A stretch of DNA of 64,000 nucleotides, taken from Lachnospiraceae bacterium (GTDB lineage Bacteria > Bacillota > Clostridia > Lachnospirales > Lachnospiraceae). Positions 28,049 through 34,474 of this stretch are shown one piece after another; within the stretch, counting starts at the first letter, position 1, and each line of letters begins with the position of its first letter. Location of the stretch: positions 1-64,000 of the forward strand of contig JAFQBM010000028.1 in assembly GCA_017399685.1 (NCBI GenBank). The letters run 5' to 3'. Below the pieces are notes generated by a model. The model was not told the origin of the DNA. It ran no database searches and saw nothing but the letters and a program-made list of their open reading frames with translations. The position numbers and the translations under genes are program-made.

Positions 28049-28810
28049 ATGGATCATTCAATTTTACTCAAAGGAAACAAGTATGGAATCGTAGTAGTAT
28101 TAGATGAATCTATGGATTTTTTACAATTATTAGAAAAGGTCGGAGAAAAATTCAAAGAATCCGGTAAGTTTTTTGATACAAAATCTAAATTGGCCATTAC
28201 ATTTGAAGGACGAACTCTTTCTAATGATGAAATAAAAAGTCTGTTAGATGTCATTTCTGATAACTGCGACATTCAGATTTCATATGTTATTGATTCCAAT
28301 AAAGAAGTGGAAGAGTATTTCCAAAAAAGTATTCTTCAGCAGGAAGCACAAATAAAGGAACTTACTGAAAAACTGCTGGAAGAAGAGGAAAAGGAAATTT
28401 CGAATTCGGTAGAGGATTCACAGCAGGATAGTACAAATAATGGTATAAATGGAATGTTTTATAAAGGAACCCTTCGTTCCGGACAATCCTTAGAATCAGC
28501 TACCAGTTTGATTATTTTAGGTGATGTTAATTTAGGTGCAGAGGTGCAGGCGGTAGGAAATATTGTAATTCTTGGCTGTCTGAAAGGAACCGCTTTTGCC
28601 GGTTGTCATGGTAATACCAATGCCTTTGTTATGGCCTTGGACATGGATCCAATGCAGATTCGCATTGCAAATTATATTGCCAGAGCTTCTGACCAGGATA
28701 GAATTAAAAAACCAAAGGAACCAAAGGAAGCCAAAATTGCTTTTGTAGAAAATGAAAATATTTATATTGAACCCGTAAGTAAAGACGTGTTAAATGATAT
28801 TAGTATTTAA
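28049..28810 (+). CDS. minC: septum-site-determining protein MinC
   Basis: MinC blocks FtsZ assembly away from midcell when recruited to the membrane by MinD. The 253-residue protein has the N-terminal FtsZ-inhibiting domain (about 1-105), a charged helical linker, and the C-terminal right-handed beta-helix (about 130-220). The beta-helix shows the turns GTLRSGQSLESATSLIILGD and VGNIVILGCLKGTAFAGC, which mediate dimerisation and MinD contact. It heads minCDE, and the presence of minE indicates the oscillating type of Min system rather than the DivIVA/MinJ-only type. Confidence 0.95.
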   Translation: MDHSILLKGNKYGIVVVLDESMDFLQLLEKVGEKFKESGKFFDTKSKLAITFEGRTLSNDEIKSLLDVISDNCDIQISYVIDSNKEVEEYFQKSILQQEAQIKELTEKLLEEEEKEISNSVEDSQQDSTNNGINGMFYKGTLRSGQSLESATSLIILGDVNLGAEVQAVGNIVILGCLKGTAFAGCHGNTNAFVMALDMDPMQIRIANYIARASDQDRIKKPKEPKEAKIAFVENENIYIEPVSKDVLNDISI

Positions 28811-28816
28811 TGTACA

Positions 28817-28893
28817 GGTTAAAAAATAACGAAATGAAAGGAAAAATGCAAGCTGCCCATTTTTCAACCATACATAAAGAGGGCAATTTGCAT
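28817..28893 (+). promoter_or_regulatory. candidate pseudoknot leader RNA of minD (copy 1)
   Basis: Four arms occur in the order A-B-A'-B'. A is GGTTAAAAAAT at 28817-28827 and A' is ATTTTTCAACC at 28859-28869, pairing at 10 of 11 positions. B is ATGCAAGCTGCCC at 28846-28858 and B' is GGGCAATTTGCAT at 28881-28893, with 11 Watson-Crick pairs, one G-U and one mismatch. A' follows B directly. The first loop holds AACGAAATGAAAGGAAAA. B' contains part of the Shine-Dalgarno AGAGGG (28878-28883) and the first bases of the minD start codon. So a folded form would hide the start. A second copy lies at 44085-44160. No match to a named riboswitch class was recognised. Confidence 0.55.
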
Positions 28894-29695
28894 GGGTATA
28901 ATAATGAGCGAAGTAATTGTAATTACATCAGGTAAAGGTGGAGTTGGTAAAACAACTACAACAGCAAATGTAGGAACCGGATTGGCACAATTAAATAAAA
29001 AGGTTGTGTTAATTGATACAGATATCGGATTAAGAAACTTAGATGTAGTGCTAGGTTTAGAAAACCGAATCGTCTATAATCTGGTTGATGTTGTAGAAGG
29101 CACCTGCAGATATAAGCAGGCTTTAATTAAAGATAAGAAATACCCAAATTTATTTTTACTTCCATCTGCCCAGACCAGAGATAAATCTTCTGTCACTCCG
29201 GAACAGATGAAAAAATTAGTAGATGAATTAAGAGAAGAATTCGACTATATTCTTTTAGACTGCCCTGCAGGAATTGAACAAGGATTCCAAAATGCTATTG
29301 CAGCTGCGGACCGTGCTATTGTTGTTACTACACCAGAAGTTTCTGCTATTCGTGATGCAGACCGTATCATTGGATTATTAGAAGCAAATAATATAAAGAA
29401 ATATAATCTTGTAGTAAACCGTATTCGTATGGATATGGTGAAACGTGGCGATATGATGAACATCGAAGATGTAGTAGAAATTTTATCCATTGATTTAATC
29501 GGTGTCGTTCCAGATGATGAAAATATCGTTATTTCTACTAATCATGGTGAACCTTTGGTTGGCTCCGATACTTTGTCAGGTAAAGCCTATGTGAATATTT
29601 GTAAGCGTATCATGGGTGAAGAAGTGGAATACTTAGACTTATCCAATGACGGATTTTTTAAGAAGATTGCTAAGTTTTTCAAAAAGAACAACTAA
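28892..29695 (+). CDS. minD: septum-site-determining protein MinD
   Basis: MinD is the membrane-associated ParA/Mrp-type ATPase that carries MinC and is released by MinE. The 267-residue protein has the deviant Walker A GKGGVGKTTTTANVG, VVLIDTDIGLRNLD, ILLDCPAGIEQGFQNA, and a C-terminal amphipathic membrane-targeting helix (FFKKIAKFFKKNN). ATG 28892 lies 8 nt after AGAGGG; an in-frame ATG at 28904 matches the canonical MSEVIVITSG start but is 20 nt away. The start region is inside the leader pseudoknot. Confidence 0.97.
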   Translation: MGIIMSEVIVITSGKGGVGKTTTTANVGTGLAQLNKKVVLIDTDIGLRNLDVVLGLENRIVYNLVDVVEGTCRYKQALIKDKKYPNLFLLPSAQTRDKSSVTPEQMKKLVDELREEFDYILLDCPAGIEQGFQNAIAAADRAIVVTTPEVSAIRDADRIIGLLEANNIKKYNLVVNRIRMDMVKRGDMMNIEDVVEILSIDLIGVVPDDENIVISTNHGEPLVGSDTLSGKAYVNICKRIMGEEVEYLDLSNDGFFKKIAKFFKKNN

Positions 29696-29709
29696 GGAGG
29701 AACATTTGA

Positions 29710-29991
29710 ATGAAAATTACAGATTTGTTTTTCAAGAAAAAATCCTCTGGAGATGTTGCAAAGGATAGATTAAAATTATTATTGGTTTCGGATAGGGCAA
29801 ATTGTTCTCCTGAAATCATGGAAATGATTAAAAATGACATTATACAGGTTATTTCGAAGTATATGGAAATTGATGCGGAAGGGTTGGATATTCAGATTAC
29901 GCAGACGGAATCTGATGGTAACAATGGTACCGTGCCTGCGTTATTCGCTAACATTCCTATTAAGGATTTAGGACATAAGTCAAATAATTAA
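29710..29991 (+). CDS. minE: cell division topological specificity factor MinE
   Basis: The 93-residue protein has the anti-MinCD N-terminal region (residues 15-32, KDRLKLLLVSDRANCSPE) and a C-terminal topological domain ending in ANIPIKDLG. MinE stimulates MinD ATPase and drives pole-to-pole dynamics. It follows minD by 14 nt with AGGAGG upstream. The co-occurrence with divIVA further on means both Gram-negative-like and Gram-positive-like Min topological factors are encoded here. Confidence 0.95.
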   Translation: MKITDLFFKKKSSGDVAKDRLKLLLVSDRANCSPEIMEMIKNDIIQVISKYMEIDAEGLDIQITQTESDGNNGTVPALFANIPIKDLGHKSNN

Positions 29992-30001
29992 GGAAATTAT
30001 T

Positions 30002-31117
30002 ATGTTTCGTGATTATCATATTAAAAATTTTAATTTTAAATTATTTATTCTGGTAGTTTTAGCTGTTACTTATGGAACCGTCATAATTAACAGTGCTGAT
30101 TCTACCTATCTGAAAAAGCAGATTTTAGGAATCATTATCTGCACCATAGCTTTTTTTATGGTTTCTTTTATTGATTATAATATTTGGGAACGATTTATGT
30201 GGGTGTTTTATGTACTAAATCTTCTTATGTTGTTTGCAGTTCGATTTACCCCTCTTGGAAAAGAAGTAAATAATGCAAAACGATGGTTTGCGGTAGGAAG
30301 CTCATTTACCATACAGCCATCCGAATTTTCTAAAATTATATTAATTCTCTTTTTGGCATTTTATCTTCAGAAACATAAAGAAGATTTAAACACCTTTAAA
30401 CGACTTGCAAGTATTGCTGTTTTATGTTTAGTTCCTTTATTTTTGATTTTTAAACAACCGGATTTGTCCACAACACTTGATATTGCATTTATTTTGTTGA
30501 TTATGATTTATGTGGCAGGTTTAAGCCATAAGATTATAGGTGTTGCACTTATTATCTTGATACCTTTATTCAGTATTTTTCTTTGGTATGTGCAGATGCC
30601 TGGTCAAAAGCTTCTTGCTAAACACCAACGTGAAAGAATTCTGACCTTCCTTCATCCAACCGAATATACAACATCTACAGGATGGCAGCAATATAACTCA
30701 GTTATGGCTATTGGCTCCGGTATGTTAAATGGAAAAGGATTAAATAATAATAATATGGCTACTGTAAAAGAAGCAAATCTTATTTCTGAACAACAGACGG
30801 ATTTCATTTTTTCAGTGATAGGAGAAGAATTAGGTTTCATTGGATGTATTATTTTAATTGCAATTTTACTTTTGATTGTGTTACAATGTATTAAGGTGGG
30901 TAGGAAAGCAAAAAATGATGCTGGTATGTTAATTGCTACAGGAATAGGAGCATTAATATGCATACAGTCATTTATTAATATTGGTGTTGCTACATCTATT
31001 TTGCCAAATACCGGACTTCCATTGCCATTTATTAGTTACGGATTATCCTCCTTACTAAGTACAATGATAGGAATGGGTTTGATTGCGAATATAAGCTTTC
31101 AAAGAAGAAAATATTGA
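30002..31117 (+). CDS. rodA: RodA-type SEDS glycosyltransferase
   Basis: RodA polymerises glycan strands from lipid II together with a class B PBP during elongation. The 371-residue protein has ten or so membrane segments and the SEDS signatures NAKRWFAVG, IQPSEFSKI, GWQQYNSVMAIGSG, DFIFSVIGEELGFIG and NTGLPLPFISYG. The catalytic Asp of the family lies in the large loop near QQTDF. It is 10 nt after minE, so the min genes and rodA are one transcript. PBP2, the expected partner, is upstream in the same block. Confidence 0.93.
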   Translation: MFRDYHIKNFNFKLFILVVLAVTYGTVIINSADSTYLKKQILGIIICTIAFFMVSFIDYNIWERFMWVFYVLNLLMLFAVRFTPLGKEVNNAKRWFAVGSSFTIQPSEFSKIILILFLAFYLQKHKEDLNTFKRLASIAVLCLVPLFLIFKQPDLSTTLDIAFILLIMIYVAGLSHKIIGVALIILIPLFSIFLWYVQMPGQKLLAKHQRERILTFLHPTEYTTSTGWQQYNSVMAIGSGMLNGKGLNNNNMATVKEANLISEQQTDFIFSVIGEELGFIGCIILIAILLLIVLQCIKVGRKAKNDAGMLIATGIGALICIQSFINIGVATSILPNTGLPLPFISYGLSSLLSTMIGMGLIANISFQRRKY

Positions 31118-31133
31118 ATTGGGGTGTTTCTAA

Positions 31134-31529
31134 ATGAATATTGGTTTAATTGCACATGATGCGAAGAAGAAATTAATGCAGAATTTTTGTATTGCATACC
31201 GTGGTATATTGAGTCATCATACTTTATATGCAACGGGTACTACAGGGCGGTTAATTGAAGAAGTAACAAATTTGACTGTGCATAAGTATTTGGCTGGAAA
31301 CTTAGGCGGAGAACAGCAACTTGGTTCCCAGATTGAACACAATCAAATTGATATGGTTATCTTCTTACGTGATCCACAAACACGAAAGATGTCTGAACCT
31401 GAAATTAATAATGTTATGCAGTTATGTGATATTCATAATATTCCATTGGCAACAAATCTGGCTACCGCAGAGCTTTTAATCAAAGCCTTAGAACGCGGGG
31501 ATTTGGATTGGCGTGAAATGTATAAGTAA
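31134..31529 (+). CDS. mgsA: methylglyoxal synthase-like protein with altered active site
   Basis: The 131-residue protein matches the MGS fold: IGLIAHDAKKK, LYATGTTGRLIEE and DIHNIPLATNLATAELL. MgsA converts dihydroxyacetone phosphate to methylglyoxal. However, the catalytic loop normally reading SGP-GGDQQ is AGNLGGEQQ, so the base equivalent to E. coli Asp71 is Glu60. The HxPD segment (His98, Asp101) reads SEPE (Ser87, Glu90). Asp9 and Asp80 (E. coli Asp20, Asp91) are kept. Activity is therefore uncertain. Its place after rodA is usual in Lachnospiraceae. It ends the transcript at a palindrome and terminator. Confidence 0.88.
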   Translation: MNIGLIAHDAKKKLMQNFCIAYRGILSHHTLYATGTTGRLIEEVTNLTVHKYLAGNLGGEQQLGSQIEHNQIDMVIFLRDPQTRKMSEPEINNVMQLCDIHNIPLATNLATAELLIKALERGDLDWREMYK

Positions 31530-31530
31530 A

Positions 31531-31549
31531 TTGTCAAACTGTTTGACAA
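31531..31549. promoter_or_regulatory. 19-bp perfect odd palindrome
   Basis: TTGTCAAAC-T-GTTTGACAA starts 2 nt after the mgsA stop. As DNA it has the form of a homodimeric repressor operator; as RNA it would be an 8-bp hairpin with a CTG triloop. No promoter was recognised immediately next to it on the + strand. Confidence 0.6.
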
Positions 31550-31566
31550 CCCCAGGCGAGGAGAAG

Positions 31567-31606
31567 AAAGGCAGGAGAGAAGTTACATTCTTTCCTGCCT
31601 TTTGTT
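31567..31606 (+). terminator. intrinsic terminator after mgsA
   Basis: AAAGGCAGG (31567-31575) pairs with CCTGCCTTT (31594-31602), with additional pairing of AGAAG and CTTT inside, followed by TTTTGTT. It is GC-rich compared with its surroundings and ends the minCDE-rodA-mgsA unit; on the opposite strand it may also help end the DUF378 transcript. Confidence 0.85.
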
Positions 31607-31651
31607 ACTTTAACATGGATGAAAAACCAACTAATTTCTTAATCTAAGCGA

Positions 31652-31858
31652 TTAACCCATACTTTGCATTCTTCCATAATATGTTAACGCATAAAGACCG
31701 CTAAGACCAACAATAGCATAGATGATTCTTGATAATAATGTCATATTACCAAATACGACATTGATTAAGTCAAATCCAAAAAATCCAATCAGTCCCCAGT
31801 TAATTGCTCCAATAATAACAATTGTTAATATTGTATAATCTAGTCCATTTGTTCTCAT
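31652..31858 (-). CDS. DUF378 small membrane protein (YuzA-like)
   Basis: The 68-residue protein matches DUF378: DYTILTIVIIGAINWGLIGF, then a second hydrophobic helix ending in GLSGLYALTYYG. It has two transmembrane helices and no known function. The start is the ATG at 31858 with AAGGAG upstream on the - strand; longer in-frame ATGs upstream add an unrelated N-terminus and lack a ribosome binding site. It is the only - strand gene inside a 38-kb run of + strand genes. Confidence 0.85.
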   Translation of the reverse strand: MRTNGLDYTILTIVIIGAINWGLIGFFGFDLINVVFGNMTLLSRIIYAIVGLSGLYALTYYGRMQSMG

Positions 31859-31927
31859 AATAAATCTCCTTTCCTTTTCAATACCATTATTGTTACCAAA
31901 GGAATTCTTGTTATGCAAAAAATAGAA

Positions 31928-31956
31928 TGGTAAATTTTATATTTATATGCTACAAT
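31928..31956 (+). promoter_or_regulatory. possible sigma-A promoter of the HlyD-like gene
   Basis: An extended -10 TG-C-TACAAT (31948-31956) is preceded 17 nt upstream by a weak -35 TGGTAA (31928-31933). It lies between the divergent DUF378 and HlyD-like genes. Confidence 0.4.
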
Positions 31957-32008
31957 AGATTAGTTGATAAGAATTTTTTATGTTGAAACATGTTTTTGAG
32001 GTGAGTTT

Positions 32009-33409
32009 ATGTCAAATAAAAAAGTGGTAAAGTATAAACGACGAAAAAACCAAATCAATATTGGTCTGGCTATTTTTTTCATAATCTTTATTTACATATT
32101 AATTCAGGTAATAAGGGCATTAGGAAAAGAGCAAAAATCAATTTATGAAGTAACAAGAAGTTCCATAGATAATAATATTACATTAACAGCGCTGGCACTG
32201 CGGGAAGAAAATGTGGTAACCACTACAAATGCAGGGTATATCTCATATTACATCAAAGATTTAAACCGTGCTTCTAAGTCTGATATAGTATATTCCATCG
32301 ACCAGACCGGAGACATAAGCAATAAAATAACAACAGAAAACGATGCTGCCATTCCATTATCAAAAGAAGATTACTCCAGCATCCGAAATGAAATTTCCCT
32401 TTTTCAGATTGATTTTGACTTAAACGAATACAGCAATATTTATGATTTTAAATTAGATTTAGAAAATACCATTATTGAAATTTCAAACGAAAATGCCCTG
32501 GCAAATTTAGACCAGGATATGACTTCCAGTACCTCAACCACCTTTCAGTTATTTCAAAATACTCAGGCTGGTATTGTAGCATTTTATGTAGATGGTTATG
32601 AAGCCAAAACCATCGAAACTTTAACTTCAGGAGATTTTGAGGAAGAAAGTTACGAAAAAACAAGGATTATGTCCGGCGATTTGGTTGCTGCCAATTCACC
32701 GGTATATAAAGTAATCACTAGTGATGACTGGCATTTAGTATGTCAAATCACGGATTCCCAACGCCAAAAGTTAGAACAGCTTACAAAAGTGAAATTATAT
32801 ATCCCTCGCGACAAATCAACTGTTATCGCAGATTTTTCTATTATTGAACAAAACGGAATGATTCTGGCAGATTTTCAGATGAATAAAAATATGGCTCGTT
32901 TTGCAGATTGCAGATTTTTGGAAATAGAAATTATTATGGAAGATTTTGAAGGATTAAAAATACCAAATACTTCTATTGTAAAGAAAGATTTTTACAAGGT
33001 TCCTGTGTATTACTTAACCCAGGGAGCTAATTCCAGCGACAGCCTTCTGTTTAACCGACAAGCATGGGACGATGAAAATGGTGTTTATTTAGAACCACAG
33101 ATAGTAGAATTACCCATCTATTATATGGATTCTGAATATTGTTATATAAATCCAAATGATGTTCATCCCAATGATATCTTAATTCGAGCGAATAGTAGTC
33201 AGACCTTACGAATTGGTGAATGCGTATATGGTCAGTTAGAAGGTGTGTATTCTGTAAATAAAGGATATGCCACTTTTAAAAGGATTGAAATTCTGGATCA
33301 GAATACGGACTATGCTATTATAAAAGAAGGTGTTGACTACAGTATTGCTATGTATGACCACATTATCATTGATAGCACTACCATTGAAGAGAATGCCATT
33401 ATTTACTAG
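32009..33409 (+). CDS. HlyD-like periplasmic-adaptor-type membrane protein
   Basis: The 466-residue protein has a basic N-terminus, one transmembrane helix (about residues 19-39) and a large extracytoplasmic part with HlyD/RND-adaptor-like features. These include ALREENVVTTTNAGYISYYI, where a biotinyl-lipoyl-like fold begins, and PVYKVITSDDWHLVCQITD, resembling the beta-barrel part of such adaptors. No ABC transporter or outer partner is adjacent. In Clostridia genes of this type are commonly upstream of sepF, so a role in cell envelope or division is plausible but unproven. Confidence 0.65.
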   Translation: MSNKKVVKYKRRKNQINIGLAIFFIIFIYILIQVIRALGKEQKSIYEVTRSSIDNNITLTALALREENVVTTTNAGYISYYIKDLNRASKSDIVYSIDQTGDISNKITTENDAAIPLSKEDYSSIRNEISLFQIDFDLNEYSNIYDFKLDLENTIIEISNENALANLDQDMTSSTSTTFQLFQNTQAGIVAFYVDGYEAKTIETLTSGDFEEESYEKTRIMSGDLVAANSPVYKVITSDDWHLVCQITDSQRQKLEQLTKVKLYIPRDKSTVIADFSIIEQNGMILADFQMNKNMARFADCRFLEIEIIMEDFEGLKIPNTSIVKKDFYKVPVYYLTQGANSSDSLLFNRQAWDDENGVYLEPQIVELPIYYMDSEYCYINPNDVHPNDILIRANSSQTLRIGECVYGQLEGVYSVNKGYATFKRIEILDQNTDYAIIKEGVDYSIAMYDHIIIDSTTIEENAIIY

Positions 33410-33439
33410 TATTACCATACAGTAAATGTAAATTTTCTC

Positions 33440-33478
33440 TTGACATTAATCATGAAATTGATGATAATAGTAATGTCA
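33440..33478 (+). promoter_or_regulatory. sigma-A promoter of sepF embedded in a dyad
   Basis: TTGACA (33440-33445) and GATAAT (33463-33468) are separated by 17 nt, an almost ideal vegetative promoter. TGACATTA (33441-33448) and TAATGTCA (33471-33478) are perfect complements that straddle it, with a second pair ATCAT/ATGAT (33449-33453, 33461-33465) inside. This symmetry suggests an operator for a dimeric regulator. Confidence 0.7.
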
Positions 33479-33563
33479 GTATAGTGGACTAGTTATATCC
33501 ATAACTCCATTATAAGATAAGAATTTAAATAATTTATGAATATAGATTGGAGATTCGATAATC

Positions 33564-34115
33564 ATGAGTAGTAAAAAACGATTAAGCAGTTTATTGGATT
33601 ATATGAAGATAACTGATGACGATGATGACTATGAATATGAAGATGATGATTTATTTGACGATGATGAAGAGGAAGAAAGTTTTTCAAAATTTAAAAAACC
33701 ATCGTTTTTATCAAAATCTAAAAAAGTAGAAGAAATAGAAGAAGAGGAAGAAATTGACACAAAGAAACCTCTGTTTAAACAACAAAAAAATAACAAAGTA
33801 GTATCACTAAAAAATAATAGTCGAGGTATGGAAGTGTACGTAATTAAACCACAAGAATTTAATGAAGCTCAAATTGTTACCGATTTTATGAAAGAAGGAA
33901 AAACCATTGTAATCAATATGGAAGGCATTGAAGTTTCCATTGCACAAAGAATCGTTGATTTCATCGGTGGAGCATGTTATGCCTTAAACGGTTCTCTTCA
34001 GGCAGTATCAGCAAATATTTTTATCGCTGCACCTGATAGTACAGAAGTCTCTGGCGATTTAAGAGAAGAAATTTTAAATGAAAATATTTTATCACCGGAT
34101 TTAGGTAAAAATTAA
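33564..34115 (+). CDS. sepF: cell division protein SepF
   Basis: SepF bundles and membrane-anchors FtsZ in Gram-positive bacteria and can replace FtsA. The 183-residue protein has an N-terminal amphipathic membrane-binding start (MSSKKRLSSLLDYMKI), a very acidic linker (residues 18-60, rich in Asp and Glu) and the SepF domain. That domain reads VYVIKPQEFNEAQIV, VINMEGIEVSIAQRIVDFIG, and a final FIAAP. It is followed after 1 nt by the yggT gene. The ylmE (yggS) gene, normally directly upstream, is absent. Confidence 0.95.
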   Translation: MSSKKRLSSLLDYMKITDDDDDYEYEDDDLFDDDEEEESFSKFKKPSFLSKSKKVEEIEEEEEIDTKKPLFKQQKNNKVVSLKNNSRGMEVYVIKPQEFNEAQIVTDFMKEGKTIVINMEGIEVSIAQRIVDFIGGACYALNGSLQAVSANIFIAAPDSTEVSGDLREEILNENILSPDLGKN

Positions 34116-34116
34116 T

Positions 34117-34371
34117 ATGATTCTTTCTTCTTTATATAAGATTATATATGTTTTTTTATCTATTTTAGAAGGACTGGTTCTCCTTAATATGATTTTATCC
34201 TTTCTAATTCCAAAAGGAAAAATTCGTAACATATTGGAATGGACCATTACTCCACTTTTAGTTCCGGTTCGGTTTCTAATTCGAAAATCTGTTATCCGGA
34301 TGAATGGAGCTGATATTTCTTATATTATTACATATGTTATAATTTATTATCTTCGTATGCTAATAAAATAA
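34117..34371 (+). CDS. YggT family membrane protein (YlmG)
   Basis: The 84-residue protein has two membrane helices and the YggT pattern: ILEGLVLLNMILSFLIP, then the conserved ILEWTITPLLVPVRFLIRK between helices. YlmG/YggT proteins are linked genetically to division and osmotic stress, without a defined activity. It starts 1 nt after sepF. The ylmH gene that usually follows is missing; instead a terminator hairpin and divIVA follow. Confidence 0.88.
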   Translation: MILSSLYKIIYVFLSILEGLVLLNMILSFLIPKGKIRNILEWTITPLLVPVRFLIRKSVIRMNGADISYIITYVIIYYLRMLIK

Positions 34372-34395
34372 ATTAGAATGCCTTATATAGGCGCC

Positions 34396-34440
34396 ATTCA
34401 TGTTTTTTATGATGTCTTATCATCAAACATGAATATTTTT
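34396..34440 (+). terminator. terminator hairpin between yggT and divIVA
   Basis: ATTCATGTT (34396-34404) pairs with AACATGAAT (34426-34434) and an inner TGATG/CATCA extends the stem; ATTTTT follows. divIVA is therefore likely to have its own promoter or receive only partial read-through. Confidence 0.7.
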
Positions 34441-34474
34441 CATAAACACTATTGAAGTTTTGGGAGGAAATACT

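Noticed and set aside
28817..28893. preQ1, guanidine-III, SAM-II or fluoride riboswitch for the minD leader
   Set aside because: The pseudoknot topology is similar but none of the conserved cores of those classes is present, and minD has no link to their ligands.
33564..33740. Microsatellite-like GAT/GAA runs in sepF
   Set aside because: They encode the normal acidic linker of SepF with varied codons; no exact tandem unit is present.
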